DNA from: Caldifarciminota bacterium
GTDB taxonomy: Bacteria > Hydrothermota > Hydrothermia > LBFQ01
Length of the DNA: 32,668 bases
Reading direction: 5' to 3'
NCBI GenBank assembly: GCA_015492295.1
Contig: WGFI01000116.1
Coordinates: 1 to 32,668 of the forward strand
A model generated the notes under the pieces. It did no database searches and was not told the DNA's origin. It saw nothing but the letters and a program-made list of their open reading frames with translations. Below are positions 7,730 through 14,941 of the stretch, in pieces. How positions within the stretch are numbered: the stretch's first letter is position 1; each line of letters begins with the position of its first letter. Position numbers and translations under genes: made by a program.

Positions 7730-9782
7730 ACAACCTCTTACCCGTGAATACGAGTTTTATACCCAGCTTCTTCGCTTCTTCTATGACTTCCTCATCCCTT
7801 ATTGAACCTCCGGGTTCAACGACCAAACTTATACCGTACTTGTGAGCCAGAACTATTGAATCTGGGAAGGGAAAGAAACCATCCGATACCAAAACCGCTC
7901 CGATGGATCTGCTTCCCGCTTTTTCAAGGGCAACCTTAACGGCCGTAACCCTATCAACCAACCCACTCCCCGTTCCTAAGAGTATCTTATTCTTAACCAC
8001 GACGGCGGCGTTGGACTTGGCCCACTTAACCATCTTTAAACCGAATATTACATCTTTCAGCTCCGTCTCGTTTATCTTTCCGACCTTACAATCAAAACCT
8101 TCATAAGGTGGTGAGTAATCGTTGGTCTGAATCAGTATATCGTTCCCTTGCATTACTAAGTTTATATACGGCGCTTGATATTTGAACGGGTCTATCTTCA
8201 ATATCCGCAGATTTTTCTTTTTCGTTAATATATCCAGCGCACCCGATGAATAATCGGTGGCTATTATAACCTCGTAGAAATGTTCAGCGACCTTACGCGC
8301 CAAGTCCTCCTCAACCGCGAAATTGAAGGCTATTATTCCCCCGAACGCGGCCATCATATCCCCTAAGAGGGTTTTCTCATAACATTCCAAAGGAGATTCA
8401 CCCTCAGCTCCTGCGCAGGGTGTCTGATGTTTTATTATAACGCAGGCGTGATCTTCAAACTCAGAGGCGCAGGAAAATGCGGAGAAGGCATCCATTATAT
8501 TGTTATATGACAGTGGTTTCCCATGCAGCTGCTCAACGGCGGATAAGAAGGAATTTTGAGTTTTCTTCAACCAAGCCTTTTGATGGGGATTTTCACCGTA
8601 TCTTAAAGGCTCAGGGTTTGAAACATATATGAATATATTCTTGTGCATATTCTTTTGATCCAACTTGCTCGCCAAGGTCTCGTATATCTCCATATCGTAC
8701 CTCGTAGTCGCCGCAAAGGCTTTAACGGCCAATGATGCCTTAGTTTCAATCTTTACCTCACCTTCCCTCATCTCCTCCATTATAGTATCTATATCTTCTG
8801 GGTCAATTAGGGTTATTACATATTTGAAGTTTTTAGCGGCGGCCCTTAGCAAGGTTATACCTCCTATATCTATCATCTCTATGAGTTCATCTATGTTATC
8901 CGTTCTCTCCGCCGTCTTGGAGAATGGATAAAGCTGGACGAATACCAGATCTATCCTCGGTATATTCAAAATCCTGGCTATTCTCTCATCCGTTTCGCGA
9001 TCGTAAAGTATCCCTCCCGCTATGTAAGGATTTATAGTTTTTACCCTTCCCCCAAATATCTCGGGAAATCCGGTTATAGATGAAACTTCAAATACGAATA
9101 TTCCGTTTTCCGCTAAGAATTTTGCCGTTCCCGATGTTGATATTATCGTATAACCCTCGCCCTGTAAAAATCTAGCAAACTCAACTATCTTCGGGGTTTT
9201 CTCGTAGGATGATATTAAAGCGTAAGGGACCCTTTCTTTAAATAGGAAATCCACCAAAGCATCAAAATACAGAGCGTATTCAACGGAATGAACTCTACCC
9301 TCAAAGCTTTCAAGGGATTCCTCAGGAAATAGAGGTATAACCCTCTGCGCCAGTATGGGACCATCATCAACCTTCTCCGTGGCTATATGCACGCTTACAC
9401 CCGAAAATCTAACGCCCTTAGCCCAAGCCCTCTCAATGGCCTTCGTGCCCTTAAATGCGGGTAGTAGGGAAGGATGAATGTTCAGTATCTTCCCCCTGAA
9501 AGCCTCTATGGTTTTTGCAGGTAGTATTCTCATAAATCCGGCCATTACGATGGCATCTATTCTCCCAAGCGAATTTATATATTCCACGAGCTCATCGCCG
9601 GGATCGCTTATAATTTTGTATGGTATATTCAGCCTCTTCGCCCTTTCTATCGCAGGCGCTTTGGGATTGTCGGTTATCAACGATACGAACTCCAAAGGAA
9701 ACTTACTTATACGGGCCCTTTTAACCAGCGCCTCAAAGTTGGTGCCATTACCAGATGCTAATACTACTACCCTCTTTTTCAA
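7719..9782 (-). CDS. purN-purH: Fused PurN-PurH: GAR transformylase / AICAR transformylase / IMP cyclohydrolase
   Basis: 687 residues joining two purine enzymes that share 10-formyltetrahydrofolate. Residues 1 to about 185 are PurN: LASGNGTNFEALVKRA, VMAGFMRILP, then KILNIHPSLLPAFKGTKA with the catalytic N-I-H, and EKVDDGPILAQ with the catalytic aspartate. From about 188 the PurH half starts with the MGS-like IMP cyclohydrolase domain (ALISSYEKTPKIVEFARFL, STSGTAKFL, RVKTINP). The transformylase domain follows, with RYGENPHQKA, CVIIKHQTPCAGA (keeping the K-H pair) and the end motif DGFFPFPDSI ... PGGSIRDEEVI ... FTGKRLFRH. The start is a TTG at 9782, the first start available, 6 nt after a TAGAAT box. 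It is last in the yebC-ruvC-ruvA run. In most bacteria these are separate genes. Confidence 0.95.
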   Translation of the reverse strand: MKKRVVVLASGNGTNFEALVKRARISKFPLEFVSLITDNPKAPAIERAKRLNIPYKIISDPGDELVEYINSLGRIDAIVMAGFMRILPAKTIEAFRGKILNIHPSLLPAFKGTKAIERAWAKGVRFSGVSVHIATEKVDDGPILAQRVIPLFPEESLESFEGRVHSVEYALYFDALVDFLFKERVPYALISSYEKTPKIVEFARFLQGEGYTIISTSGTAKFLAENGIFVFEVSSITGFPEIFGGRVKTINPYIAGGILYDRETDERIARILNIPRIDLVFVQLYPFSKTAERTDNIDELIEMIDIGGITLLRAAAKNFKYVITLIDPEDIDTIMEEMREGEVKIETKASLAVKAFAATTRYDMEIYETLASKLDQKNMHKNIFIYVSNPEPLRYGENPHQKAWLKKTQNSFLSAVEQLHGKPLSYNNIMDAFSAFSCASEFEDHACVIIKHQTPCAGAEGESPLECYEKTLLGDMMAAFGGIIAFNFAVEEDLARKVAEHFYEVIIATDYSSGALDILTKKKNLRILKIDPFKYQAPYINLVMQGNDILIQTNDYSPPYEGFDCKVGKINETELKDVIFGLKMVKWAKSNAAVVVKNKILLGTGSGLVDRVTAVKVALEKAGSRSIGAVLVSDGFFPFPDSIVLAHKYGISLVVEPGGSIRDEEVIEEAKKLGIKLVFTGKRLFRH

Positions 9783-9788
9783 GAGGAT

Positions 9789-9794
9789 ATTCTA
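9789..9794 (-). promoter_or_regulatory. Possible internal -10 box TAGAAT for purN-purH
   Basis: On the minus strand ACCG-TAGAAT is followed by 6 nt and the TTG start. The box begins with the TAG stop of ruvA (9792-9794). The flank resembles those of the hisC and SDR promoters. Confidence 0.45.
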
Positions 9795-10367
9795 CGGTCG
9801 TTTATCTTTCCTTTGAAGAGCGAATTTGATTATATCCTCCGTATCCATAAAACCGTTCTTAATCGCTTCCGAAACCAATCTTCTGGCTTTAACATAATCA
9901 ATGCCCAATGAAACCAACGCTTGTAGAGCCTCTCCTACATGGTTTTCCTCCTCATAAACCCTCTGATCCCATATAACATCCCTAAGAGCGAATATGATTA
10001 TCTCGGCTTTCTTCGTACCCAAGCCCTTCACCCTTTTAAGCGTATTAACATTTCCCGATTTAACGGCCTCAAAGAGTTCCTTTATTGATATGTCCGATAG
10101 TATCTTCGTCGCCATTGATGGACCTATTCCGGGTATTTCAAGAAGTATGGTGAAGATTTTGAGTTGCTCCTCGTTCTCAAAGCCGTAAAGTTCTATATGG
10201 TTTTGTCCGAAGTAGGTGTATGTGTGTATCATAATGTCCTTTCCTTCCTCGGATTTTGCCAATAGGGGATACGGAACCTTCACCTTATATATAACCCCTC
10301 CTGGGGTTTCAACCAGTATATGCTCATCCAAAACCTTAAAAACCTTACCTTTTAAACCTCTGATCAT
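9792..10367 (-). CDS. ruvA: Holliday junction branch migration protein RuvA
   Basis: 191 residues. Domain I is an OB fold (MIRGLKGKVFKVLDEHILVE, GGVIYKVKVP, HTYTYFGQNHIELYGF). Domain II carries two helix-hairpin-helix motifs: LEIPGIGPSMATKILSD and LKRVKGLGTKKAEIIIFALR. The C-terminal domain III, which contacts RuvB, is GEALQALVSLGIDYVKARRL. RuvA tetramers clamp the Holliday junction for RuvB-driven branch migration. RuvB is not in the window. The gene overlaps the end of ruvC by 23 nt. Its stop codon lies within a TAGAAT box that could drive the purine gene. Confidence 0.96.
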   Translation of the reverse strand: MIRGLKGKVFKVLDEHILVETPGGVIYKVKVPYPLLAKSEEGKDIMIHTYTYFGQNHIELYGFENEEQLKIFTILLEIPGIGPSMATKILSDISIKELFEAVKSGNVNTLKRVKGLGTKKAEIIIFALRDVIWDQRVYEEENHVGEALQALVSLGIDYVKARRLVSEAIKNGFMDTEDIIKFALQRKDKRP

Positions 10368-10794
10368 AATAATATGCTGCTGCTAACGCATCGGTTATAT
10401 GATCCTCAACCTCGGGCAACGAAAAAACGTTCCTCAATATATAACTGACCTGCTCCTTACTCGCCCTTCCATATCTGGTGGATCCGAATTTCAATCTCGT
10501 GGGCTCAACTTCAAACACTTCTACACCGCTATCGTATAGGGTGATCAATATAACCCCTCTTACGGCCCCAAGCGTTATAGCAACCTTAACATTACGATGA
10601 TAAATAACAGATTCCATAACAGCGATATTGGGAGAAAACTCGTTTATTATCCTGTTAATTTCATTCCTTATGATTATCAGGCTCTCCTTTAAATCCCCCT
10701 TGGTCTTTATAACTCCCCAACCGAGTGCTTTATCGGATTCTATAACTATCCAACCTGTGGCTCTCAATGAGGGATCCAAACCTAGTATTCTCAT
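10345..10794 (-). CDS. ruvC: Holliday junction resolvase RuvC
   Basis: 149 residues from the ATG at 10794. An in-frame TTG one codon upstream is less likely, because the ATG makes a TGATG junction with the yebC stop. Catalytic acids of the RNase-H-like fold are visible: D7 in ILGLDPSLRATGW, E61 in AVMESVIYHRN, and the C-terminal pair in EDHITDALAAAYYY (H132 and D135, with D131 beside them). The sequence TRYGRASKEQV is the usual basic stretch. RuvC nicks Holliday junctions symmetrically. It is in the standard yebC-ruvC-ruvA order. Confidence 0.96.
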   Translation of the reverse strand: MRILGLDPSLRATGWIVIESDKALGWGVIKTKGDLKESLIIIRNEINRIINEFSPNIAVMESVIYHRNVKVAITLGAVRGVILITLYDSGVEVFEVEPTRLKFGSTRYGRASKEQVSYILRNVFSLPEVEDHITDALAAAYYYDQRFKR

Positions 10795-11540
10795 CAACCT
10801 TCCATCCTATGGAGTATCTCGTCGGGTATATCAAAGTTGGAATAGACCTGCTGAACATCGTCATGCTCCTCAAGAGCCTGATAAAGTTTCAATACGGTCT
10901 CCGCAACCTTGCCTTCAACCCTTACGCTACTCTGAGGCATCATGGTTATTTGGGACATTACGATAGGTATGCTATGCTCCTGCAAGGTCTCCTTAACCTT
11001 TGAAAAGTTCTCAGGTGATGTATATACCACCCAAGTATCACCTTCCTTCTTCACATCGTCCGCCCCACCTTCCAATGCGGCATCCAAAATTTCATCCTCA
11101 CCTATGCTCCCTTCCACATAAATGACCCCTCTCTCCACGAATTGCCAAGCGACGCTTCCAGGGCCGGCAAGATGTCCCCCGTACTTTGAAAATATATGTC
11201 TGATTTCATTTGTCGTCCTATTTCTGCTATCAGTTAAAGTTTTCACCATAAATGCCACACCGGAAGGCCCATAACCCTCGTATATAACTTCTTCGTACTG
11301 AGCCCCTTCAATTTCCCCCGTTCCCCTCTTGATCGCTCTTTCTATGTTTTCCCAAGGCATATTTGCTTCTTTCGCCTTTTCAATGGCCAACCTAAGTCTC
11401 GGATTTAGATCCGGATCCCCTCCTCCCAACCTCGCCGCAACCTGAATCTCCCTTATCAACTTGTTAAATATCTTGCTTCTTCTCGCATCCATCTTAGCTT
11501 TTTTATGTTTTATCTGCGCCCATTTACTATGTCCTGCCAT
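10794..11540 (-). CDS. yebC: YebC/TACO1 family protein
   Basis: 248 residues. MAGHSKWAQIKHKKAKMDAR is the invariant start of the family, followed by IFNKLIREIQVAARLGGGDP, NLRLA-type text, YEGYGPSGVAFMVKTLTDSRNRT and LAGPGSVAWQFVERGVIYVE. Family members are known as DNA-binding regulators in some bacteria, and more recent work links them to translation of proline-rich stretches. The start is the ATG at 11540: a TTG two codons upstream would add only MC, whereas the ATG sits 8 nt after a TAAAAT box as at other operon heads. It heads the yebC-ruvC-ruvA-purN-purH unit. Confidence 0.96.
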   Translation of the reverse strand: MAGHSKWAQIKHKKAKMDARRSKIFNKLIREIQVAARLGGGDPDLNPRLRLAIEKAKEANMPWENIERAIKRGTGEIEGAQYEEVIYEGYGPSGVAFMVKTLTDSRNRTTNEIRHIFSKYGGHLAGPGSVAWQFVERGVIYVEGSIGEDEILDAALEGGADDVKKEGDTWVVYTSPENFSKVKETLQEHSIPIVMSQITMMPQSSVRVEGKVAETVLKLYQALEEHDDVQQVYSNFDIPDEILHRMEG

Positions 11541-11548
11541 ACACAAAT

Positions 11549-11554
11549 ATTTTA
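11549..11554 (-). promoter_or_regulatory. -10 box TAAAAT for the yebC-ruvCA-purNH unit
   Basis: On the minus strand TTCTCCTT-TAAAAT is followed by 8 nt and the yebC ATG. Only 24 nt separate it from the divergent -10 at 11579-11584. Confidence 0.6.
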
Positions 11555-11578
11555 AAGGAGAACAATTTTTTGCAACCG

Positions 11579-11584
11579 TAGAAT
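11579..11584 (+). promoter_or_regulatory. -10 box TAGAAT for the SDR gene
   Basis: GCAACCG-TAGAAT is followed by 10 nt and the ATG at 11595. No -35 is recognisable. Confidence 0.5.
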
Positions 11585-11594
11585 TTCAGGTGTT

Positions 11595-12338
11595 ATGAGA
11601 TTGAAGGGAAAAAAGATAATGATCATAGGTGTGGGAAGCGGTATAGGAAGGGCATCCGCGTACGCTATGGCGAAAGAAGGGGCGGAACTGTTCTTGGTAT
11701 CAAGATCCGAGAGGTGCCATGAGATAGCGAAATTCTTAAAGGACAAAGACTTTTCGGCGCACTCTTATAGGGCCGATGCCTCGGTTTTAAAAGATGTAAA
11801 ATCCATGGTATCGGAAGCAATAAGATCAATGGGGAGGTTCGATATCGTGTTTGTTAATGCCGGTTTCTGGACACCCACGGATGTTGAAAATATTGATGAG
11901 GAAACGATTAGCCTGCTAATTAAAAACAATTTTTTGGCGCATGTATATACGGTTAGGGAGACTTTACCTTACTTTAAGAAGTGGGGAGGGGGCGTGTATA
12001 TTCATACCTCCGCCGTTTATGGAAACTTTGGGATCGCTCAAAACTCCTCCATATACAATGCCGTTAAGGCCGCCGTGGCGAGTTTTGTAAAGAGCGTGGC
12101 CAAAGATTACGCGAAGTACAATATCAGGGCGAATGTTATATGCCCCAACGGTGTATCCCATGAACTGTTTTCCGATTTTGAAACCCTCCGCACCGACAAC
12201 CTAACTTTCAGATCAGGGTGGCCAGAAGATGTCGCTTTTTTGGCGGTTTATTTGGCAAGCGATGAATCCGCGTGGATGAATGGAGCCGTTATACCAATTG
12301 ATGGTGGCTGGTCTCTGGGTATAAAAGCGAAAGATTAA
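11595..12338 (+). CDS. Short-chain dehydrogenase/reductase (SDR)
   Basis: 247 residues, classical SDR length. The nucleotide-binding motif is IIGVGSGIGRASAYAMAKEG, the NAG element is FVNAGFW, and the catalytic residues are S in HTSAVYGN and Y-x3-K in SIYNAVKAAVASF. The PG-like turn is replaced by VICPNGVSHELF. The end MNGAVIPIDGGWSLG is typical. It should be a cytoplasmic NAD(P)-dependent oxidoreductase of the FabG-like type. The substrate is unknown, and no fatty-acid genes are nearby. A membrane-protein gene starts at the base after its stop. Confidence 0.92.
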   Translation: MRLKGKKIMIIGVGSGIGRASAYAMAKEGAELFLVSRSERCHEIAKFLKDKDFSAHSYRADASVLKDVKSMVSEAIRSMGRFDIVFVNAGFWTPTDVENIDEETISLLIKNNFLAHVYTVRETLPYFKKWGGGVYIHTSAVYGNFGIAQNSSIYNAVKAAVASFVKSVAKDYAKYNIRANVICPNGVSHELFSDFETLRTDNLTFRSGWPEDVAFLAVYLASDESAWMNGAVIPIDGGWSLGIKAKD

Positions 12339-13010
12339 TTGCTCTGGATATTATGCGGACTTCTGAATATTTACTTATCGTACGGATGGTTTGGTGAAGG
12401 TGGTTTGTTATACTATCCGGTTTTAGGTGTATATTGGATGTGGATATATTTTCTTATATACGAGAGAGGCAGGGGTAAATCTTTCTCCTTCATCGCAACG
12501 GTTCTACTGTTTATGCTCATTGAAAGTGCGAAGGGGAAGAATTTAAACTTCCTATCTCTGGCTTTCGTATTTCTGTTTCTCATATTCTCTCTGCCTATTA
12601 GAAATTCTAAGAAATTTTTCACTGTCCTATCTCTATCTCCCATATCAAGGATACCTTACTCATTTTTTATTCTTCCGATTTTAATTTCCATTTTCTTCTT
12701 CGCGTACGATGTTAAAGTTGAACCTATGATCTTACCGATTTCGCTTTTATCCTTTTATTCGGCCTACTTCGGATGGATTCATAAAAAAGAGGTTGTATTG
12801 GATAAGGTCTTTGGTAATCTGATATGCGTCATGTTTTCAAACGGTGATATTTTGAGATTCTTACTGAGTATAGGATTCTTCTGGATACTTTATCCTCTGC
12901 TGAGGATCGGATTGAGATACATGTTCTCTTTGATTTACGGTGTAGGTGAATTCTTGGATGATGTTATTCTATCGCTTGTGTCTGTGCTAATCGTTTGGCT
13001 ACTCTTATGA
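12339..13010 (+). CDS. Polytopic membrane protein of unknown function
   Basis: 223 residues starting at a TTG that directly follows the SDR stop. At least six hydrophobic segments are visible, including LWILCGLLNIYLSYGWF, YYPVLGVYWMWIYFLIY, FIATVLLFMLIE, LSLAFVFLFLIFSL, SFFILPILISIFFF and the final DDVILSLVSVLIVWLLL. No EExxxR, HxxxH or other catalytic motif is found, so a CPBP protease is not supported. Tight linkage suggests co-translation with the SDR. The last 47 nt overlap the 3' end of convergent hisC. Confidence 0.7.
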   Translation: MLWILCGLLNIYLSYGWFGEGGLLYYPVLGVYWMWIYFLIYERGRGKSFSFIATVLLFMLIESAKGKNLNFLSLAFVFLFLIFSLPIRNSKKFFTVLSLSPISRIPYSFFILPILISIFFFAYDVKVEPMILPISLLSFYSAYFGWIHKKEVVLDKVFGNLICVMFSNGDILRFLLSIGFFWILYPLLRIGLRYMFSLIYGVGEFLDDVILSLVSVLIVWLLL

Positions 13011-14016
13011 ATTCATCATTTTCTTCCTTTTTGCATATAGTCACTCGTAGGTGATTGCTAAGACCAGGAAGTCCAGAGACATCCCTTATCCTAATACCGG
13101 CGTTTATGAATCCTTCATAATATTTCTTAGCATCCGGAACTCTGAAAAGAACGAAGTTGGCCTTTGAGGGGAAAGCCTTATAACCTAAGTCAATCAAACT
13201 CCTATAAACCCTCTCCCTTTCTTCAATAATTTCTTCCGCTTTCCCTTGTAAATAAGGTAGGATCCTTCCGAACATTTTAAATATGGCCAGTTGGAATGTG
13301 GTTAGGTTGTAGGGGGCAAAGTTCATATAATCAACCGCTTCTACGATCCTCTCCGAAGCGAGCACATACCCCATCCTCATACCCGCAAGAAGGGATTTGG
13401 ATAGGGATCTACCCACCATAAGATTCGGATAATCCTTAAACTCATCCCAGGCGCTTACTTTTGAAAATGGATAATACGCCTCATCCACGAACACCAATGC
13501 CCCCGTATCAAGGGCTTCTTTAATGATGTCCATATTTATGAGGTTTCCCGTGGGATTGTTCGGCGATACGAAAATAATGAGAGAAAAATTCTTACCTTTG
13601 AAATCCTCCGGTTGCGGTTCAAATTTCTCTCCAAGAATCTTTATCTCCGCGGGTGTTGATGTGGCATTGGCATAATGTCTTATCATGGGATATGTGGGTT
13701 CATATATTAAACATTTCCTTTCCTTTCCACCTGCTATCCAGAAGGCGCTCAAGATGCTCTGATCCCCTCCGAATGTCAAAGCGACATTTTGAGGATCGGA
13801 TCCTACGAATTCGGAAAAAGTTTCTTTGACTTCGTAATATTCCGAGGGTTGTGGATACCTGTTCCATTGAATTTCCTTGACCTTTGCGAGTATCTCCTCC
13901 TTTATAAACTCTTGGAGATCGTAGGGGGATTCATTCTGATCCATCTTAGCCTTAAACGGTTTTTGGCTTACGGTAAAAGATGTTGAGAATTCTATATCAT
14001 CCCTGAGGAAATCCAT
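12964..14016 (-). CDS. hisC: Histidinol-phosphate aminotransferase-like PLP enzyme
   Basis: 350 residues of the fold-type I aminotransferase class I/II. Visible PLP-site residues are N154 in SPNNPTGN, D178 in ALVFVDEAYYPF, the Schiff-base lysine K207 in GRSLSKSLLAGMRMGY, and R214. The start DQNESPYDLQEF and the end LPGLSNHLRVTICKKEEN match HisC-type enzymes. HisC converts imidazole-acetol phosphate to histidinol phosphate. Close relatives include threonine-phosphate decarboxylase and aromatic aminotransferases, so function without other his genes nearby is probable rather than certain. The ATG lies 9 nt after a TAGAAT box. Confidence 0.85.
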   Translation of the reverse strand: MDFLRDDIEFSTSFTVSQKPFKAKMDQNESPYDLQEFIKEEILAKVKEIQWNRYPQPSEYYEVKETFSEFVGSDPQNVALTFGGDQSILSAFWIAGGKERKCLIYEPTYPMIRHYANATSTPAEIKILGEKFEPQPEDFKGKNFSLIIFVSPNNPTGNLINMDIIKEALDTGALVFVDEAYYPFSKVSAWDEFKDYPNLMVGRSLSKSLLAGMRMGYVLASERIVEAVDYMNFAPYNLTTFQLAIFKMFGRILPYLQGKAEEIIEERERVYRSLIDLGYKAFPSKANFVLFRVPDAKKYYEGFINAGIRIRDVSGLPGLSNHLRVTICKKEENDEFIRVAKRLAQTQAIE

Positions 14017-14025
14017 AATACCGAT

Positions 14026-14031
14026 ATTCTA
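14026..14031 (-). promoter_or_regulatory. -10 box TAGAAT for hisC
   Basis: On the minus strand TCGGCCG-TAGAAT is followed by 9 nt and the ATG at 14016. Confidence 0.5.
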
Positions 14032-14141
14032 CGGCCGATCTTCGTAAGTCATCCTAAGGGTTGGGAGTATTCTAGGGTGATGTATCAATTGCATAAATAA
14101 AGTCCGAACTTAGCGTTGGTTATAACCCCATCAGGGTATAT

Positions 14142-14149
14142 TCATCTTA
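14142..14149. repeat. Target-site duplication, left copy
   Basis: TCATCTTA directly precedes the left inverted repeat and is repeated exactly at 14878-14885 after the right one. Eight to nine bases is the usual duplication for IS1-family elements. Confidence 0.8.
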
Positions 14150-14170
14150 GGTATTCCGTTGATGGAATGA
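14150..14170 (+). repeat. Left terminal inverted repeat
   Basis: It begins GGTATTCCG and ends TGATGGAATGA. It pairs with 14857-14877 with three mismatches. Confidence 0.8.
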
Positions 14171-14203
14171 GATAAAGGAACGGGTTTAGAATAGAAGCAT
14201 GAA

Positions 14204-14873
14204 GTGGTTAGCACTTGTTTTCAGCGAGATAGGAAGGGTAAGCAACGGGATAAGGCTGAAGGGAAGGAGGAAAGGAAAAGGAGGAAGGGAAGGAGCGAAG
14301 ATAGTATGCAGGTGGTGCGGGTTTTATACCTGTGCAAAGAGTGTGGGAGGCAGATGGTAGAGAGGCCGAAGTGCAAGAGGATGAGGGATGAGGGGATGAG
14401 TTATGGGGCGATAGCGAGGGTGTTAGGTTATAGTGAAACTACCATAAGGATGCATCTTTTAAAAAAACGTTGAGGACGCCCTGAGGTATATCTTGGCCTT
14501 GATGGGGCTGTTAAGTATGCTTAAAAGGGCTTTAAAGATAAGCATAGACGAGATGTGGTCTTATGTGGGAAGTAAATGGATGTAATATTGAGTTTTGCGG
14601 TTGTGAGGCGAAGACGAGATAGAGAGAGTTTGAAGAGCATAATTGAACTTTTGCCTGAAGCGGAGGATATGAGGGTTTGTTTGAAGGGAAGGGTAAGCAT
14701 GTAGTCTTAATGAAGGTTTTCACAACAGGTTAAGGATATACAATGCTCATTTAAGGAGAAGGGGACATGCTTACAGCAACAGGTATGTATGGCATATTAT
14801 AGAACTCTTCGCCCTCTGGTGGAGAAAAGGCTGGCTATTGAATCATGAAAACCCCATCATTCCATCAGCGTAA
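14204..14873 (+). pseudogene. Broken IS1-like transposase (InsA/InsB type)
   Basis: The transposase is split over two frames. Frame A (14204-14473) keeps a zinc-ribbon remnant and an HTH: LYLCKECGRQM, then MSYGAIARVLGYSETTIRMH, which is the InsA-like half. A run of seven A at 14461-14467 shifts the next part into the +1 frame, giving KISIDEMWSYVGSKWM and a stop at 14583-14585. The IDEMWSYVG motif is the first DDE region of InsB. Frame A then resumes at 14591-14704 (SFAVVRRRRDRESLKS, then IIELLPEAEDMRVCLKG), and the +1 frame closes at 14709-14873 (NEGFHNRLRIYNAHLRRRGH, AYSNRYVWHIIELFALWW). With one A fewer in the run the first two parts would be one frame. The later stops show real decay. Confidence 0.8.
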
Positions 14874-14877
14874 TGCC
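14857..14877 (-). repeat. Right terminal inverted repeat
   Basis: On the plus strand it reads TCATTCCATCAGCG then TAATGCC, the complement of the left repeat with three mismatches. Confidence 0.8.
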
Positions 14878-14885
14878 TCATCTTA
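14878..14885. repeat. Target-site duplication, right copy
   Basis: TCATCTTA, identical to 14142-14149. Confidence 0.8.
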
Positions 14886-14941
14886 AACTCAACGATATGA
14901 GATATTTCAGACTTGAGGAGCTCAAATTACCCAACTTCGTT

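Larger units (their letters stand above)
14150..14877 (+). mobile_element. Degenerate IS1-like insertion sequence
   Basis: 728 bp bounded by imperfect terminal inverted repeats (14150-14170 and 14857-14877, 18 of 21 positions complementary; the shared core is TGATGGAATGA) and flanked by the 8-bp direct repeat TCATCTTA. Size, duplication length and transposase motifs agree with the IS1 family (IS1 itself is 768 bp). The element lies between hisC and the LPS permease gene and ends 64 bp past the latter's stop codon. The transposase reading frame is broken, so it should not move by itself. Confidence 0.85.

Noticed and set aside
10794-11546. TTG starts two codons upstream for yebC and one codon upstream for ruvC
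   Set aside because: The ATG of yebC gives the invariant MAGHSKW start and the 8-nt distance to the -10. The ATG of ruvC makes a TGATG junction with the yebC stop.
12339-13010. CPBP-family membrane protease
   Set aside because: The protein has many helices, but the EExxxR and HxxxH motifs needed for the family are not present.
14461-14473. A canonical programmed -1 frameshift in the IS1-like transposase
   Set aside because: The downstream InsB-like part is in the +1 frame, not -1, and further stops break it later. A lost or gained A, or transcript slippage, fits better.
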